Positions 37,064-45,398 of a stretch of 64,000 nucleotides of DNA are shown here, in pieces (the stretch's first letter is position 1; each line of letters begins with the position of its first letter). A program made the translations under genes and the position numbers. The notes under the pieces were generated by a model. It was not told where the DNA came from. It made no database searches and saw nothing but the letters and a program-made list of their open reading frames with translations. The DNA is taken from the NCBI RefSeq assembly GCF_001050195.2, contig NZ_DF967965.1:612744-676743 (forward strand), in the 5' to 3' direction. The DNA comes from Anaerolinea thermolimosa. GTDB lineage: Bacteria > Chloroflexota > Anaerolineae > Anaerolineales > Anaerolineaceae.

Positions 37064-38398
37064 TTATTTCCCTTTGAGGGCTTCTTCGAGCATAGGGGCA
37101 AACTTACTCTGGGCTTCTTTTAGCAAAGGTTCGGGCTCTTCGCCAGCATGAAGCACTTTTTCTTCGATGAGCCCGAGCTCGTTGGAAAGCTCCTGGTTGA
37201 TGGGGGTGGTGATGGCGCCCGTGGCGTTTGGACTCGCCATCAGGTTGATGAAGATGTCAAAGTTCTTGATTTGTTTGAAGCGGGGGTCTTGAGAAGCCTT
37301 CCGACTGGTGGGAAGGTTAGAGTTGGCGTACATCTCTTCAGCAATGATCTCAGGAGACATCATCCAGGCAAAGAGCTTGCCTGCGGCCTCTTTATCCTTG
37401 ACGCCCGCGGGGATGAAAGCCACCGTGCCCTGTACCACGCCCGTGTTGGCGCGCTCTGGATGAGACGCAGGCGGCGGGAAGGGTGTTACACCATAATTCA
37501 GTTCTGGCTTGAATTTAGAGATGAAGTTGGGGCCAACCTGCCATTCGCCATCGACCATCATGGCGATCTTCCCGGCATAGAAACCCTGATCGGGCGACAT
37601 GTACTCACCGAGGGCAGAGGTGAACTTGAGCACATTGTCCACACCGTATTTGGTGTAGAACTGCTGCTGCCATTTCAGGGCGTCGATCATGGGCTGGCTG
37701 TCGAGGGTGACCTGTGTGCCATCGTCGTTGTACCAGAATCCTCCGAACATGCGCACATAAAGGTCGGTATGGCTCCAGGAGAAATCAGGGATGAAACCGA
37801 CCTGGATCAGATTGCCTTTGTCATCGACTTTGGTCAGTTTGTCGGCGAATTCGACCAGCTCTTCCATGGTTTTCGGCGGGGTGTTAGGGTCGAGGCCGGC
37901 GTCCTCAAAGAGGTCTTTGTTCCAGAAGAGGGCGTAGATATCCGTTCCCCAGGGCAGGCACCAAATTTTGTCTCCCTGCTTGCATTGAATCATAGGGGCG
38001 GGAAAGATATCGTTGAGATCAATGCCGCTGCTGTTGATGATGTCATTCAGCTGGAGCACTACATTCTCTTTGGCCAGGGATTTGATCTGATCACCCCCTG
38101 AAAGGACGATGACATCTGGCGGTTCGGAGCCGGAAAGGGCGGCCAGAATTTTATCAATCTCCACCGGGGCATTGACTTCTACTTTGATGCCGGTTTTTTC
38201 GGTGTATTTATCGAACAGCCCCTGAAGCTGAGCCGGGTTATCGCCCCACTCGATCCATACGCGCAATTTTTCGGGGCCACTGGCAGGTGGTTGGGCACCA
38301 CCGGTATCTGGCGCCTGGGTGGCAGCCGGGGCGCAGGCTGCCAGCAACGCGATCACGATCATCACGGTTACCAGCGTTGAGAAGCGTTTGATGAGCAT
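37064..38398 (-). CDS. carbohydrate ABC substrate-binding lipoprotein
   Basis: A 444-aa family 1 extracellular binding protein that captures a sugar for the two permeases downstream. The signal sequence ends in lipobox LLAAC (Cys about 22), followed by a Pro/Ala/Thr-rich linker and the binding fold (EKLRVWIEWGDNPAQLQGLFDKYTEK, split here by a linker, and LPWGTDIYALFWNKDLFEDAG-type region). I chose ATG 38398 with AAGGAG spaced 5 bases upstream. First gene of the operon; its promoter and operator lie at 38449-38503. Sugar unknown. Confidence 0.92.
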   Translation of the reverse strand: MLIKRFSTLVTVMIVIALLAACAPAATQAPDTGGAQPPASGPEKLRVWIEWGDNPAQLQGLFDKYTEKTGIKVEVNAPVEIDKILAALSGSEPPDVIVLSGGDQIKSLAKENVVLQLNDIINSSGIDLNDIFPAPMIQCKQGDKIWCLPWGTDIYALFWNKDLFEDAGLDPNTPPKTMEELVEFADKLTKVDDKGNLIQVGFIPDFSWSHTDLYVRMFGGFWYNDDGTQVTLDSQPMIDALKWQQQFYTKYGVDNVLKFTSALGEYMSPDQGFYAGKIAMMVDGEWQVGPNFISKFKPELNYGVTPFPPPASHPERANTGVVQGTVAFIPAGVKDKEAAGKLFAWMMSPEIIAEEMYANSNLPTSRKASQDPRFKQIKNFDIFINLMASPNATGAITTPINQELSNELGLIEEKVLHAGEEPEPLLKEAQSKFAPMLEEALKGK

Positions 38399-38448
38399 CT
38401 TTTCTCCTTTCTGAAAGGCATGAGGGGGAACCAAAACAGGGAACCAGC

Positions 38449-38470
38449 GTTACGAAAACGCTTTCATAAC
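38449..38470 (-). promoter_or_regulatory. LacI-family operator at the start of the sugar operon
   Basis: A 22-bp imperfect palindrome, GTTACGAAAAC with GCTTTCATAAC, with a central CG. Its core matches nine of ten fixed positions of TGNAANCGNTTNCA. It begins 4 bp after the -10 box and covers the expected transcription start, the classic position for repression. The likely binder is the LacI protein encoded within the operon. Confidence 0.8.
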
Positions 38471-38474
38471 GTAA

Positions 38475-38503
38475 AGTATAGAGATTAAAAGAGTCTGAGT
38501 CAA
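38475..38503 (-). promoter_or_regulatory. predicted promoter of the sugar operon
   Basis: On the minus strand TTGACT (38503-38498) is 17 bp from TATACT (38480-38475). Transcription would start near 38468, inside the operator. Confidence 0.8.
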
Positions 38504-38560
38504 CAGGTTGAGAAGGGGAAATCTTCGGAGGAAGGGCTTTTCCCTGAATGAGATCTGGCC

Positions 38561-38589
38561 TTGCCAGAAGGGGGTGCTCTGGGTATACT
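38561..38589 (+). promoter_or_regulatory. predicted promoter of gmd
   Basis: TTGCCA (38561-38566) stands 17 bp from TATACT (38584-38589). It is divergent from the sugar operon promoter, with about 57 bp between the two -35 boxes. Confidence 0.75.
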
Positions 38590-38632
38590 TATTTTTTGCT
38601 ATTCTTGCTTTTATTTTAAGGAGCGCAATCGT

Positions 38633-39706
38633 TTGAAAAAGGCATTGATCACCGGCATCACCGGGCAAGACGGCTCGTACCTGGCCGAATTACTCCTTTC
38701 TAAAGGGTATGAAGTCCACGGGATGATCCGCCGCGCCAGTACCTTTAATACACGGCGGCTGGATCACATTTACCACGACCCTCACGGGAACGGAGAGGAA
38801 GTTCACCTCTACCTTCACTACGGGGATCTTACGGCTTCAGACACCCTGCTGGACATTATTTACAATATCCGCCCGGATGAAATTTATCATCTGGGTGCTC
38901 AAAGCCATGTGCGGGTGAGTTTCGATATGCCGGAGTTCACCGGCGACGTCACCGGGCTGGGTACCGTGCGTATTCTGGAGGCCATCCGCAAGAGCGGGGT
39001 CAAAGCGCGCTATTATCAGGCGTCCTCCAGTGAAATGTTCGGTGGGGCCAAACCGCCTCAAAATGAGCAAACTCCCTTTGAGCCACGCAGCCCTTACGCG
39101 GCGGCCAAGTTGTATGCTTACTGGCTGACGCGCAATTATCGCGAGGGGTATTCGATTTTTGCGGTTAATGGAATTCTGTTTAACCACGAAAGCCCACGGC
39201 GTGGTGAAACGTTTGTAACGCGGAAAATCACCCGTGCTGTAGCAGCCATCATGGCGGGGCAGCAACGTTATCTTTACCTTGGTAACCTGGATTCGCGCCG
39301 GGACTGGGGGTACGCCCCTGAATATGTGGAGGCGATGTGGATGATGCTCAACCGCGACCAGCCGGACGATTTTGTCATCGGCACTGGAGAGGCGCACACC
39401 ATTCGCGAGTTTCTCGACGAGGCTTTTGGATACGTCAATTTAGACTGGCACGATTACGTCCGGATCGATGCCCGCTATTTCAGACCGACCGAGGTTGATT
39501 ATTTGCTGGCCGATGCGGCGAAAGCCCGGCGTGAGCTGGGCTGGGAACCGCGGGTACGCTTCCGCGAGCTGGTGCGGATTATGGTAGACGCTGATCTGGA
39601 ACTCATAGGCCTGCCATGCCCCGGAGAGGGAAAGCGGATCGTAGAAGAACGCTTTGGGCAGTGGCATCGGTGGGATCAGCAGGTGGTTTCCATGGATAAC
39701 CATTGA
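38633..39706 (+). CDS. gmd: GDP-mannose 4,6-dehydratase
   Basis: Converts GDP-mannose to GDP-4-keto-6-deoxymannose, the entry to GDP-fucose, rhamnose and related surface sugars; cytoplasmic and NADP-dependent. The 357-aa short-chain dehydrogenase-type protein has GITGQDGSY (residues 8-16), the catalytic pair Tyr155/Lys159 (SPYAAAK), SSSEMFG, and [16 protein letters not shown], a family-specific stretch. I chose TTG 38633 with AAGGAG at 38618; earlier in-frame codons lie upstream of the -10 box and cannot be used from this promoter. No fcl or rmd reductase is adjacent. Confidence 0.92.
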   Translation: MKKALITGITGQDGSYLAELLLSKGYEVHGMIRRASTFNTRRLDHIYHDPHGNGEEVHLYLHYGDLTASDTLLDIIYNIRPDEIYHLGAQSHVRVSFDMPEFTGDVTGLGTVRILEAIRKSGVKARYYQASSSEMFGGAKPPQNEQTPFEPRSPYAAAKLYAYWLTRNYREGYSIFAVNGILFNHESPRRGETFVTRKITRAVAAIMAGQQRYLYLGNLDSRRDWGYAPEYVEAMWMMLNRDQPDDFVIGTGEAHTIREFLDEAFGYVNLDWHDYVRIDARYFRPTEVDYLLADAAKARRELGWEPRVRFRELVRIMVDADLELIGLPCPGEGKRIVEERFGQWHRWDQQVVSMDNH

Positions 39707-39735
39707 TAGGATAGGGAGGCGAGGGGGTAACGCAC

Positions 39736-40218
39736 ATGCAGGGGAAAACACCAGCTGTGTTGTTTGTGTGTACTGCCAATGTGTGCCGTTCTCCCATGGC
39801 GGCGGGGCTATTCCAGGCGCTTTTATCCAGCCGCCTGCCGGGAGGGGGAGACTGGCTGGTAGATTCCGCCGGAACGTGGGCGTCGGAAGGGCAACGCGCC
39901 TCAGAAAATGCCGTTCGCGTCATGCAGAAGAGAGGGATCGATCTCAGCCAGCATCGTTCGAAGGTGGTCTCCAGAGCCCTGCTTAACCTTTTCGACCTGA
40001 TCCTGGTCATGGAACCAGGGCATAAGGAGGCGTTGAGGGTGGAATTTCCTGAGGTGGCAGGGAGGGTCTGGTTGTTGAGTGAGTTAAGTGGCCCACCGTT
40101 ACCCATTGAAGACCCTTACGGGCTTTCTCTGGAGCATTATGAAAAGACCGCCAGCGAAATTGAAGCTTATCTTCAGGCCGGGTTCCCCGAAATTCTGGCC
40201 CGGGTGGGATGGGTTTGA
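39736..40218 (+). CDS. low-molecular-weight protein tyrosine/arginine phosphatase
   Basis: A 160-aa cytoplasmic phosphatase. The P-loop CTANVCRSP gives nucleophile Cys12 and Arg18 (CX5R), and the general acid is Asp126 in EDPYG. Bacterial members dephosphorylate tyrosine kinases of capsule synthesis or phospho-arginine. It follows gmd by 29 bp, so it is probably co-transcribed, a pairing that hints at surface polysaccharide control (inference). SD GGGAGG lies upstream of ATG 39736. Confidence 0.9.
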   Translation: MQGKTPAVLFVCTANVCRSPMAAGLFQALLSSRLPGGGDWLVDSAGTWASEGQRASENAVRVMQKRGIDLSQHRSKVVSRALLNLFDLILVMEPGHKEALRVEFPEVAGRVWLLSELSGPPLPIEDPYGLSLEHYEKTASEIEAYLQAGFPEILARVGWV

Positions 40219-40261
40219 AGAGTATTCTGGATGAAAATCTAAAAATTGGCCTCAAAACCGC

Positions 40262-40290
40262 TTGACCTCAGGGGAGGCGTTCGGTATAAT
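40262..40290 (+). promoter_or_regulatory. predicted promoter of rpoB
   Basis: TTGACC (40262-40267) is exactly 17 bp from a perfect TATAAT (40285-40290), one of the strongest matches in the window. The leader is about 83 nt. Confidence 0.85.
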
Positions 40291-40308
40291 TACCTTTTGC
40301 TTATCATA

Positions 40309-40344
40309 CCCCAAGTGCGCTTTTGGGTCGGTCTACGTTTGGGG
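40309..40344 (+). promoter_or_regulatory. rpoB leader with two alternative pairings
   Basis: CCCCAA (40309-40314) can pair with TTGGGT (40323-40328, partly) or with TTGGGG (40339-40344). Mutually exclusive hairpins can be regulatory, but the stems are short and no T-run follows. Confidence 0.25.
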
Positions 40345-40379
40345 TCGGGTGTACTGGATTTTAGGAGCAGGAGAAAAGC

Positions 40380-43300
40380 ATGGCTTCCGATATGCCAACC
40401 AAGAAGTCTTACGCGCGCATCCCGGTTGTGTTTAATCTACCAGATTTGATTGAAGTGCAGGTTGAGTCCTTCCAGCGGTTGAAAAAAGAAGGACTGATTG
40501 ACCTTTTTGATGAGATTTCCCCTATCGAATCGTACAACAAGGGCATGAAGTTGTACTTTCCGGGGCGTTCTCCGGAAGCGCAGCAATTTGGTTTGCGATA
40601 CTGGTTCGACAAGCCCAAGCATACCATTGAAGAATGTGTTGAAAAAGACCTCACGTATGCGAGCCCGTTGAATGTGTCGGTGCTGCTGGCCGGGCCTGAA
40701 GTGCCAGAGCCCATTCGCCAGGATATTTACCTGGGTGATTTCCCGGAAATGACCGAAAAAGGCACCTTTATCATTAACGGCACCGAACGGGTGGTGGTCT
40801 CGCAGTTGATCCGGTCACCTGGAGTGTACTTTGAGGCGCCGATTGACCGCTCCACGGGTCGCCCGCTGGCGATGGCCAAGCTGATCCCTGACCGCGGAGC
40901 GTGGATGGAATTTGAGACCCGCAAGAATGATTATTTGATCCTCAAGTTCAATCGCAAGCGCACCGTGCCGATTACAATCTTCCTGCGGGCTTTAGCCGCG
41001 GTCAATGATGGGCTCCCGGACTCGCCTTTGAAGGAAGGCACTGATGAAGAACTGCTTTCTCTGTTTCAGGATGTAGACACCAGCACCGATCGCCAATTCA
41101 TTGCGTCTACCCTGCGTCAGGAACCGGTCTGGGATCTGACGGGCGGGGTGAGCATTGCAGAGGCGGCACTGCTCGAATTCTTCAAGCGTATGCGCCCGGG
41201 CGACCCGGCCACACTGGAGAATGCCCGTCAATTCCTGGAAGAGCAGCTCTTCGATCAGCGGCATTATGATCTGGAGCGGGTGGGGCGCTATAAATTAAAC
41301 CAGAAGCTGGATCTTTCGGATCGTATTCCCGTCTCGCATCGCACGATTACCAAATGGGATATTGTCAACCTTACCCGCCGTATGATTCTGATCAATAACC
41401 AGGTGCTGGAGCGGGATGACATTGACCATCTGGGAAATCGCCGTGTTAAGACGGTAGGGGAGCTGATCCAGAATAAATTACGCATTGGCCTGCGCCGTAT
41501 GGAGCGGGTGATCAAAGAGCGTATGTCGATCCGCGATCAGGATCAGGTTACACCGGTCAGTCTGGTGAATATCCGGCCTGTGGTGGCGGCGTTACGAGAG
41601 TTCTTTGGCTCCAGTCAGCTTTCGCAATTCATGGATCAGACCAACCCCCTGGCTGAGTTGCGCCATAAGCGCACCCTTTCGGCACTGGGGCCGGGCGGTC
41701 TGCGCCGTGAACGCGCAGGGTTCGATGTGCGAGACGTGCACCACTCTCACTACGGGCGTATCTGTCCTATCGAAACGCCCGAAGGGCCGAACATCGGGTT
41801 GATTGGCCGGTTGGCGTCTTTCGCGCGGGTCAATGAGTATGGTTTTATTGAAACCCCCTACCGGCGGGTGATTAAACAGCTCAGTTCGACCGATCCGCGG
41901 CTGGTGAACCGAAAACTGCGTGAAACCCTCACCGACGAGGCTGGAAACGTCATTGCGCGCGAGGGTGAACGGATTACAGAAGAGATGCTTCCGGCGATCG
42001 CCCGCCAGGCGAAAAAGGTCATTTTTGTGGTGCCTTTCGTCTCGGATGACGTGGAATATCTCTCTGCCGATGCAGAAGATAAATACGTAATCGCCCAGGC
42101 AAACTCACCGTTGAATGAATACAACGAATTTTCCGATGATCGCATTTCCTGCCGCCAGCACTCCGATTTTACCGTGACCACACCGGATAACATCAACTTT
42201 ATCGATGTGGCGCCCAATCAGGTGGTGGGAATCAGCGCGGCGTTGATCCCCTTCCTGGAGCATGATGACGCCAACCGCGCGTTGATGGGCTCGAACATGC
42301 AGGCGCAGGCAGTGCCGTTGATTCAACCCGAGGTGCCGTTGATCTCCACAGGGATGGAGGCTTTTGCGGCGCGCGATTCCGGGCAGGTGCTGGTTGCCGA
42401 AGAAGATGGCGAGGTGATCTCGGTTACAGGCCGGCAGGTGGTGGTGCGTGGAACGAGTGGGAACGTCAGGGCGTATACACTGCGCAAATATCAGCGCTCT
42501 AACCAGAGCACCTGCATTGATCAGCGGCCCGCCGTTACCAAGGGGCAACTCATTCGCAAGGGCGATGTTCTGGCCGACTCATCCTCGACGGTTAACGGTA
42601 ACCTTGCGCTGGGGCAAAACGTGGTGGTTGCCTTCCTTTCCTGGGAAGGTGGCAACTTTGAAGACGCGATTTTGATCTCTGAAAAGCTGGTGCAGGACGA
42701 TAAATTTACCTCGGTGCATATCGAAAAATACGAGGTGGAAGCGCGCGACACCAAACTTGGACCTGAGGAAATTACCCGCGACATTCCCAATGTGGGTGAA
42801 GATGCCATTAAAGACCTCGATGAGCATGGCATCATCCGAATCGGGGCAGAGGTTGGCCCGAACGACATCCTGGTTGGGAAGATTACGCCCAAAGGCGAGA
42901 AAGAGTTGACCCCGGAGGAACGTCTGTTGCGGGCAATCTTCGGTGAAAAATCGCGGGATGTGAAGGATACGTCCCTGCGCATGCCCCACGGCGAACGGGG
43001 GAAAGTGGTGGATGTAAAGGTCTTCACCCGCGAGGACAACTCAGACCTGGCGGCCGGGGTTGATATGATGGTTCGGGTTTCGGTGGCTCAACGGCGGAAG
43101 ATCACCGCAGGTGACAAGATGGCCGGGCGACACGGGAATAAAGGTGTGGTGTCGCGGGTTGTTCCGATAGCCGACATGCCCTTCCTGGAAGATGGAACAC
43201 CGGTGGATATTATCCTTAACCCGTTGGGTGTGCCGGGCCGTATGAACATCGGTCAGGTGCTGGAGACTCACCTGGGATGGGCGGCCAGCCGGCTCGGGTT

Positions 43301-44309
43301 CCGGGCGATCACCCCGGTATTCGATGGTGCAAATGAGACGGAGATCGAAGCTGAACTGGCGCGGGCTTATTTGATGGACCTGGCCTGGAGCAAGACGGTT
43401 GAGCGCGCCTGGGAGTGGATTAAATCCTTCGACTACACCCCGGATAGCATCGAGAGTGATGACGAGGTGCGCCTGCTTTATCTGGAAGAGTGGCTTGGCC
43501 CGAAAGGATACCGGGTAGAAAACCTTAAAGCCGACCCGGTCTATGCGCGGCGTGTCACCTTAATGGAATGGCTGCGCGAAAAAGGCTTCCACCCTGAAGG
43601 GCTGCTCAACTTTGAGGATGTGGAAATGAACGCCCCGCAATTTTCTCGCGAAGATCAGGATGCAATCAACGCCTGTCTGCGCATCTGGCTTGAAGAAGAA
43701 GGGGTGGATGTGCGGGGTGTGTCGGATGCTGAGCTGCGTGCAGTAGCAGAGAAGCACATGGACGAGACGGGGCACCCCATGCCGATTCTGGGAAAACAAC
43801 GCCTGCGTGACGGAAAGACCGGCGAATATTACGACCAGCCGGTGACGGTGGGGGTGATGACCATGATGAAATTGCACCACCTGGTGGAAGACAAAGTCCA
43901 CGCCCGTTCAACCGGTCCTTACAGCCTGGTGACACAACAACCTCTGGGCGGTAAGGCGCAATTTGGCGGTCAGCGCTTCGGCGAAATGGAAGTCTGGGCG
44001 CTGGAGGCCTACGGGGCGGCTTATACCCTGCAGGAAATGCTGACGGTAAAGTCGGATGATGTTCAGGGGCGCGTCTCGACCTACGAGGCCATTGTAAAGG
44101 GTGAACCGATCGAAGAACCGAGCATCCCGGCTTCTTTCCGTGTGCTGGTGAAGGAACTGCAGAGCCTGGGTGTAGCGGTGGAAGCAATCATGGACAATGG
44201 CGAAACTGTGCGCTTTGGCAAGGATGAAGAACGGGTTCGTCCGCCTCGAATCGAGACCGGCCTGCTCGGTCTTGGAGAAGAGTTAGACGGCCTGGATGAC
44301 TTGATGTAA
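40380..44309 (+). CDS. rpoB: DNA-directed RNA polymerase subunit beta
   Basis: The second catalytic subunit of RNA polymerase, 1309 aa. The rifampicin region is normal ([26 protein letters not shown]), with the Asp, His and Ser residues of the sensitive form, and the canonical [17 protein letters not shown]. The C terminus has the standard [19 protein letters not shown] and [17 protein letters not shown]. Between TPVFDGA (about residue 982) and DGKTGEYYD it carries about 125 extra residues compared with B. subtilis. ATG 40380 with AGGAG. rpsL follows after a promoter that overlaps its last codons; rpoC is elsewhere. Confidence 0.98.
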   Translation: MASDMPTKKSYARIPVVFNLPDLIEVQVESFQRLKKEGLIDLFDEISPIESYNKGMKLYFPGRSPEAQQFGLRYWFDKPKHTIEECVEKDLTYASPLNVSVLLAGPEVPEPIRQDIYLGDFPEMTEKGTFIINGTERVVVSQLIRSPGVYFEAPIDRSTGRPLAMAKLIPDRGAWMEFETRKNDYLILKFNRKRTVPITIFLRALAAVNDGLPDSPLKEGTDEELLSLFQDVDTSTDRQFIASTLRQEPVWDLTGGVSIAEAALLEFFKRMRPGDPATLENARQFLEEQLFDQRHYDLERVGRYKLNQKLDLSDRIPVSHRTITKWDIVNLTRRMILINNQVLERDDIDHLGNRRVKTVGELIQNKLRIGLRRMERVIKERMSIRDQDQVTPVSLVNIRPVVAALREFFGSSQLSQFMDQTNPLAELRHKRTLSALGPGGLRRERAGFDVRDVHHSHYGRICPIETPEGPNIGLIGRLASFARVNEYGFIETPYRRVIKQLSSTDPRLVNRKLRETLTDEAGNVIAREGERITEEMLPAIARQAKKVIFVVPFVSDDVEYLSADAEDKYVIAQANSPLNEYNEFSDDRISCRQHSDFTVTTPDNINFIDVAPNQVVGISAALIPFLEHDDANRALMGSNMQAQAVPLIQPEVPLISTGMEAFAARDSGQVLVAEEDGEVISVTGRQVVVRGTSGNVRAYTLRKYQRSNQSTCIDQRPAVTKGQLIRKGDVLADSSSTVNGNLALGQNVVVAFLSWEGGNFEDAILISEKLVQDDKFTSVHIEKYEVEARDTKLGPEEITRDIPNVGEDAIKDLDEHGIIRIGAEVGPNDILVGKITPKGEKELTPEERLLRAIFGEKSRDVKDTSLRMPHGERGKVVDVKVFTREDNSDLAAGVDMMVRVSVAQRRKITAGDKMAGRHGNKGVVSRVVPIADMPFLEDGTPVDIILNPLGVPGRMNIGQVLETHLGWAASRLGFRAITPVFDGANETEIEAELARAYLMDLAWSKTVERAWEWIKSFDYTPDSIESDDEVRLLYLEEWLGPKGYRVENLKADPVYARRVTLMEWLREKGFHPEGLLNFEDVEMNAPQFSREDQDAINACLRIWLEEEGVDVRGVSDAELRAVAEKHMDETGHPMPILGKQRLRDGKTGEYYDQPVTVGVMTMMKLHHLVEDKVHARSTGPYSLVTQQPLGGKAQFGGQRFGEMEVWALEAYGAAYTLQEMLTVKSDDVQGRVSTYEAIVKGEPIEEPSIPASFRVLVKELQSLGVAVEAIMDNGETVRFGKDEERVRPPRIETGLLGLGEELDGLDDLM

Positions 44310-44329
44310 ATTACGAGTCATGGTATACT
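44301..44329 (+). promoter_or_regulatory. predicted promoter of the str/S10 cluster, overlapping the rpoB end
   Basis: TTGATG (44301-44306) is 17 bp from TATACT (44324-44329), with TG one base upstream of the -10 (44321-44322). The -35 coincides with the last two sense codons of rpoB. It drives rpsL and possibly the genes beyond. Confidence 0.8.
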
Positions 44330-44362
44330 TCAAGGCCGTTGTCTGTTTACGGTGGTAGTCAT

Positions 44363-44396
44363 GGAGAGGCCATCTTTGTGCGCGATGATGGCCTCC
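44363..44396 (+). promoter_or_regulatory. hairpin in the rpsL leader
   Basis: GAGGCCATC (44366-44374) pairs perfectly with GATGGCCTC (44387-44395), with flanking G/C pairs. It lies between the predicted promoter and GTG 44444 of rpsL. It could bind a ribosomal protein for autocontrol (S7 does so in E. coli at another site) or attenuate transcription. Confidence 0.5.
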
Positions 44397-44443
44397 CTTT
44401 ATGAAAAACAAAGAAGATTTTAGTTCTTTTTGGAGGCAAAAAC

Positions 44444-44860
44444 GTGCCAACCATCAACCAATTGATCCGCAAAGGCCGGGAATCGAAGAAGGTGAAGAGC
44501 AAGGCGCCTGCACTTCAGTATATTCTGAACACGTACAAGCAGCGCCGCATCCGCGAGGATAAAGGCTCTCCCCAGAAGCGTGGGGTGTGTACTGTCGTCC
44601 GCACGATGACCCCCAAGAAACCGAATTCGGCGCTGCGCAAAATTGCCCGTGTTCGCCTGACCAACGGCATCGAAGTGACGGCCTACATTCCTGGCGAGGG
44701 GCATCAGCTCCAGGAGCACTCGGTGGTGCTGGTGCGCGGTGGTCGTGTCAAAGACCTGCCGGGTGTTCGCTATCACATCGTGCGCGGTACGCTTGATACG
44801 ACGGGCGTTGCCAAGCGGCGACAGGGGCGCTCGAAGTATGGCGCCAAGCGGCCGAAGTAA
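44444..44860 (+). CDS. rpsL: 30S ribosomal protein S12 (uS12)
   Basis: Decoding-site protein of the small subunit, 138 aa. [10 protein letters not shown] (residues 57-66) and [10 protein letters not shown] (102-111) contain the Lys residues normally tied to streptomycin sensitivity, unchanged here. An insert of about 15 residues lies before SPQKRGVC relative to E. coli, similar to that of Gram-positive S12. Start GTG 44444 with TGGAGG at 44431. First gene of the str cluster, under its own promoter. Confidence 0.98.
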   Translation: MPTINQLIRKGRESKKVKSKAPALQYILNTYKQRRIREDKGSPQKRGVCTVVRTMTPKKPNSALRKIARVRLTNGIEVTAYIPGEGHQLQEHSVVLVRGGRVKDLPGVRYHIVRGTLDTTGVAKRRQGRSKYGAKRPK

Positions 44861-44891
44861 ACAATCATTTTGAAGGATGGAGTAAGAAAGC

Positions 44892-45359
44892 ATGCGGCGT
44901 ACCAAACCTGAAAAGCGGGAATTGATCCCCGATGTGCGCTATAACAGCACGGTGGTGCAGAATCTGATCCATCACATCATGAGACGGGGCAAGATGAGCC
45001 TGGCGACCCGTCTGGTGTATGATGCTTTGGATATGGCTTCGCAGAAATCCGGTCGGCCGGCGATGGATATTCTGGAGCAGGCTCTGAAAAACGTTGGGCC
45101 GGTCATGGAAGTCCGCCCGCGCCGGGTGGGTGGGGCGACTTATCAGGTGCCTCTGGAAGTGCCCTCTTCCCGTCGAATGACGCTGGCCATGCGCTGGATC
45201 ATCAATGCGGCCAAGGCGCGGTCGGGTAAATCTTTCTCTGAAAAATTGGCAGCTGAGCTTCTGGATGCTTTGAACAACCAGGGCGCGGCAGTGCGAAAGC
45301 GCGAAGAAACGCATAAGATGGCTGAAGCCAACCGTGCATTTTCACATTACCGTGTCTAG
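44892..45359 (+). CDS. rpsG: 30S ribosomal protein S7 (uS7)
   Basis: Primary assembly protein of the 30S head, binding 16S rRNA, 155 aa and standard length. It begins MRRTKPEKRELIPDVRYNS and keeps the VGGATYQVPLEV beta-hairpin that reaches the exit-site tRNA. It follows rpsL by 31 bp, in the normal rpsL-rpsG-fusA-tuf order. In E. coli S7 represses this operon; nothing here shows whether it does. Confidence 0.98.
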   Translation: MRRTKPEKRELIPDVRYNSTVVQNLIHHIMRRGKMSLATRLVYDALDMASQKSGRPAMDILEQALKNVGPVMEVRPRRVGGATYQVPLEVPSSRRMTLAMRWIINAAKARSGKSFSEKLAAELLDALNNQGAAVRKREETHKMAEANRAFSHYRV

Positions 45360-45398
45360 GAGCGCGGAAGGCAGGATTTATCTGGTATAGGTGATTTC

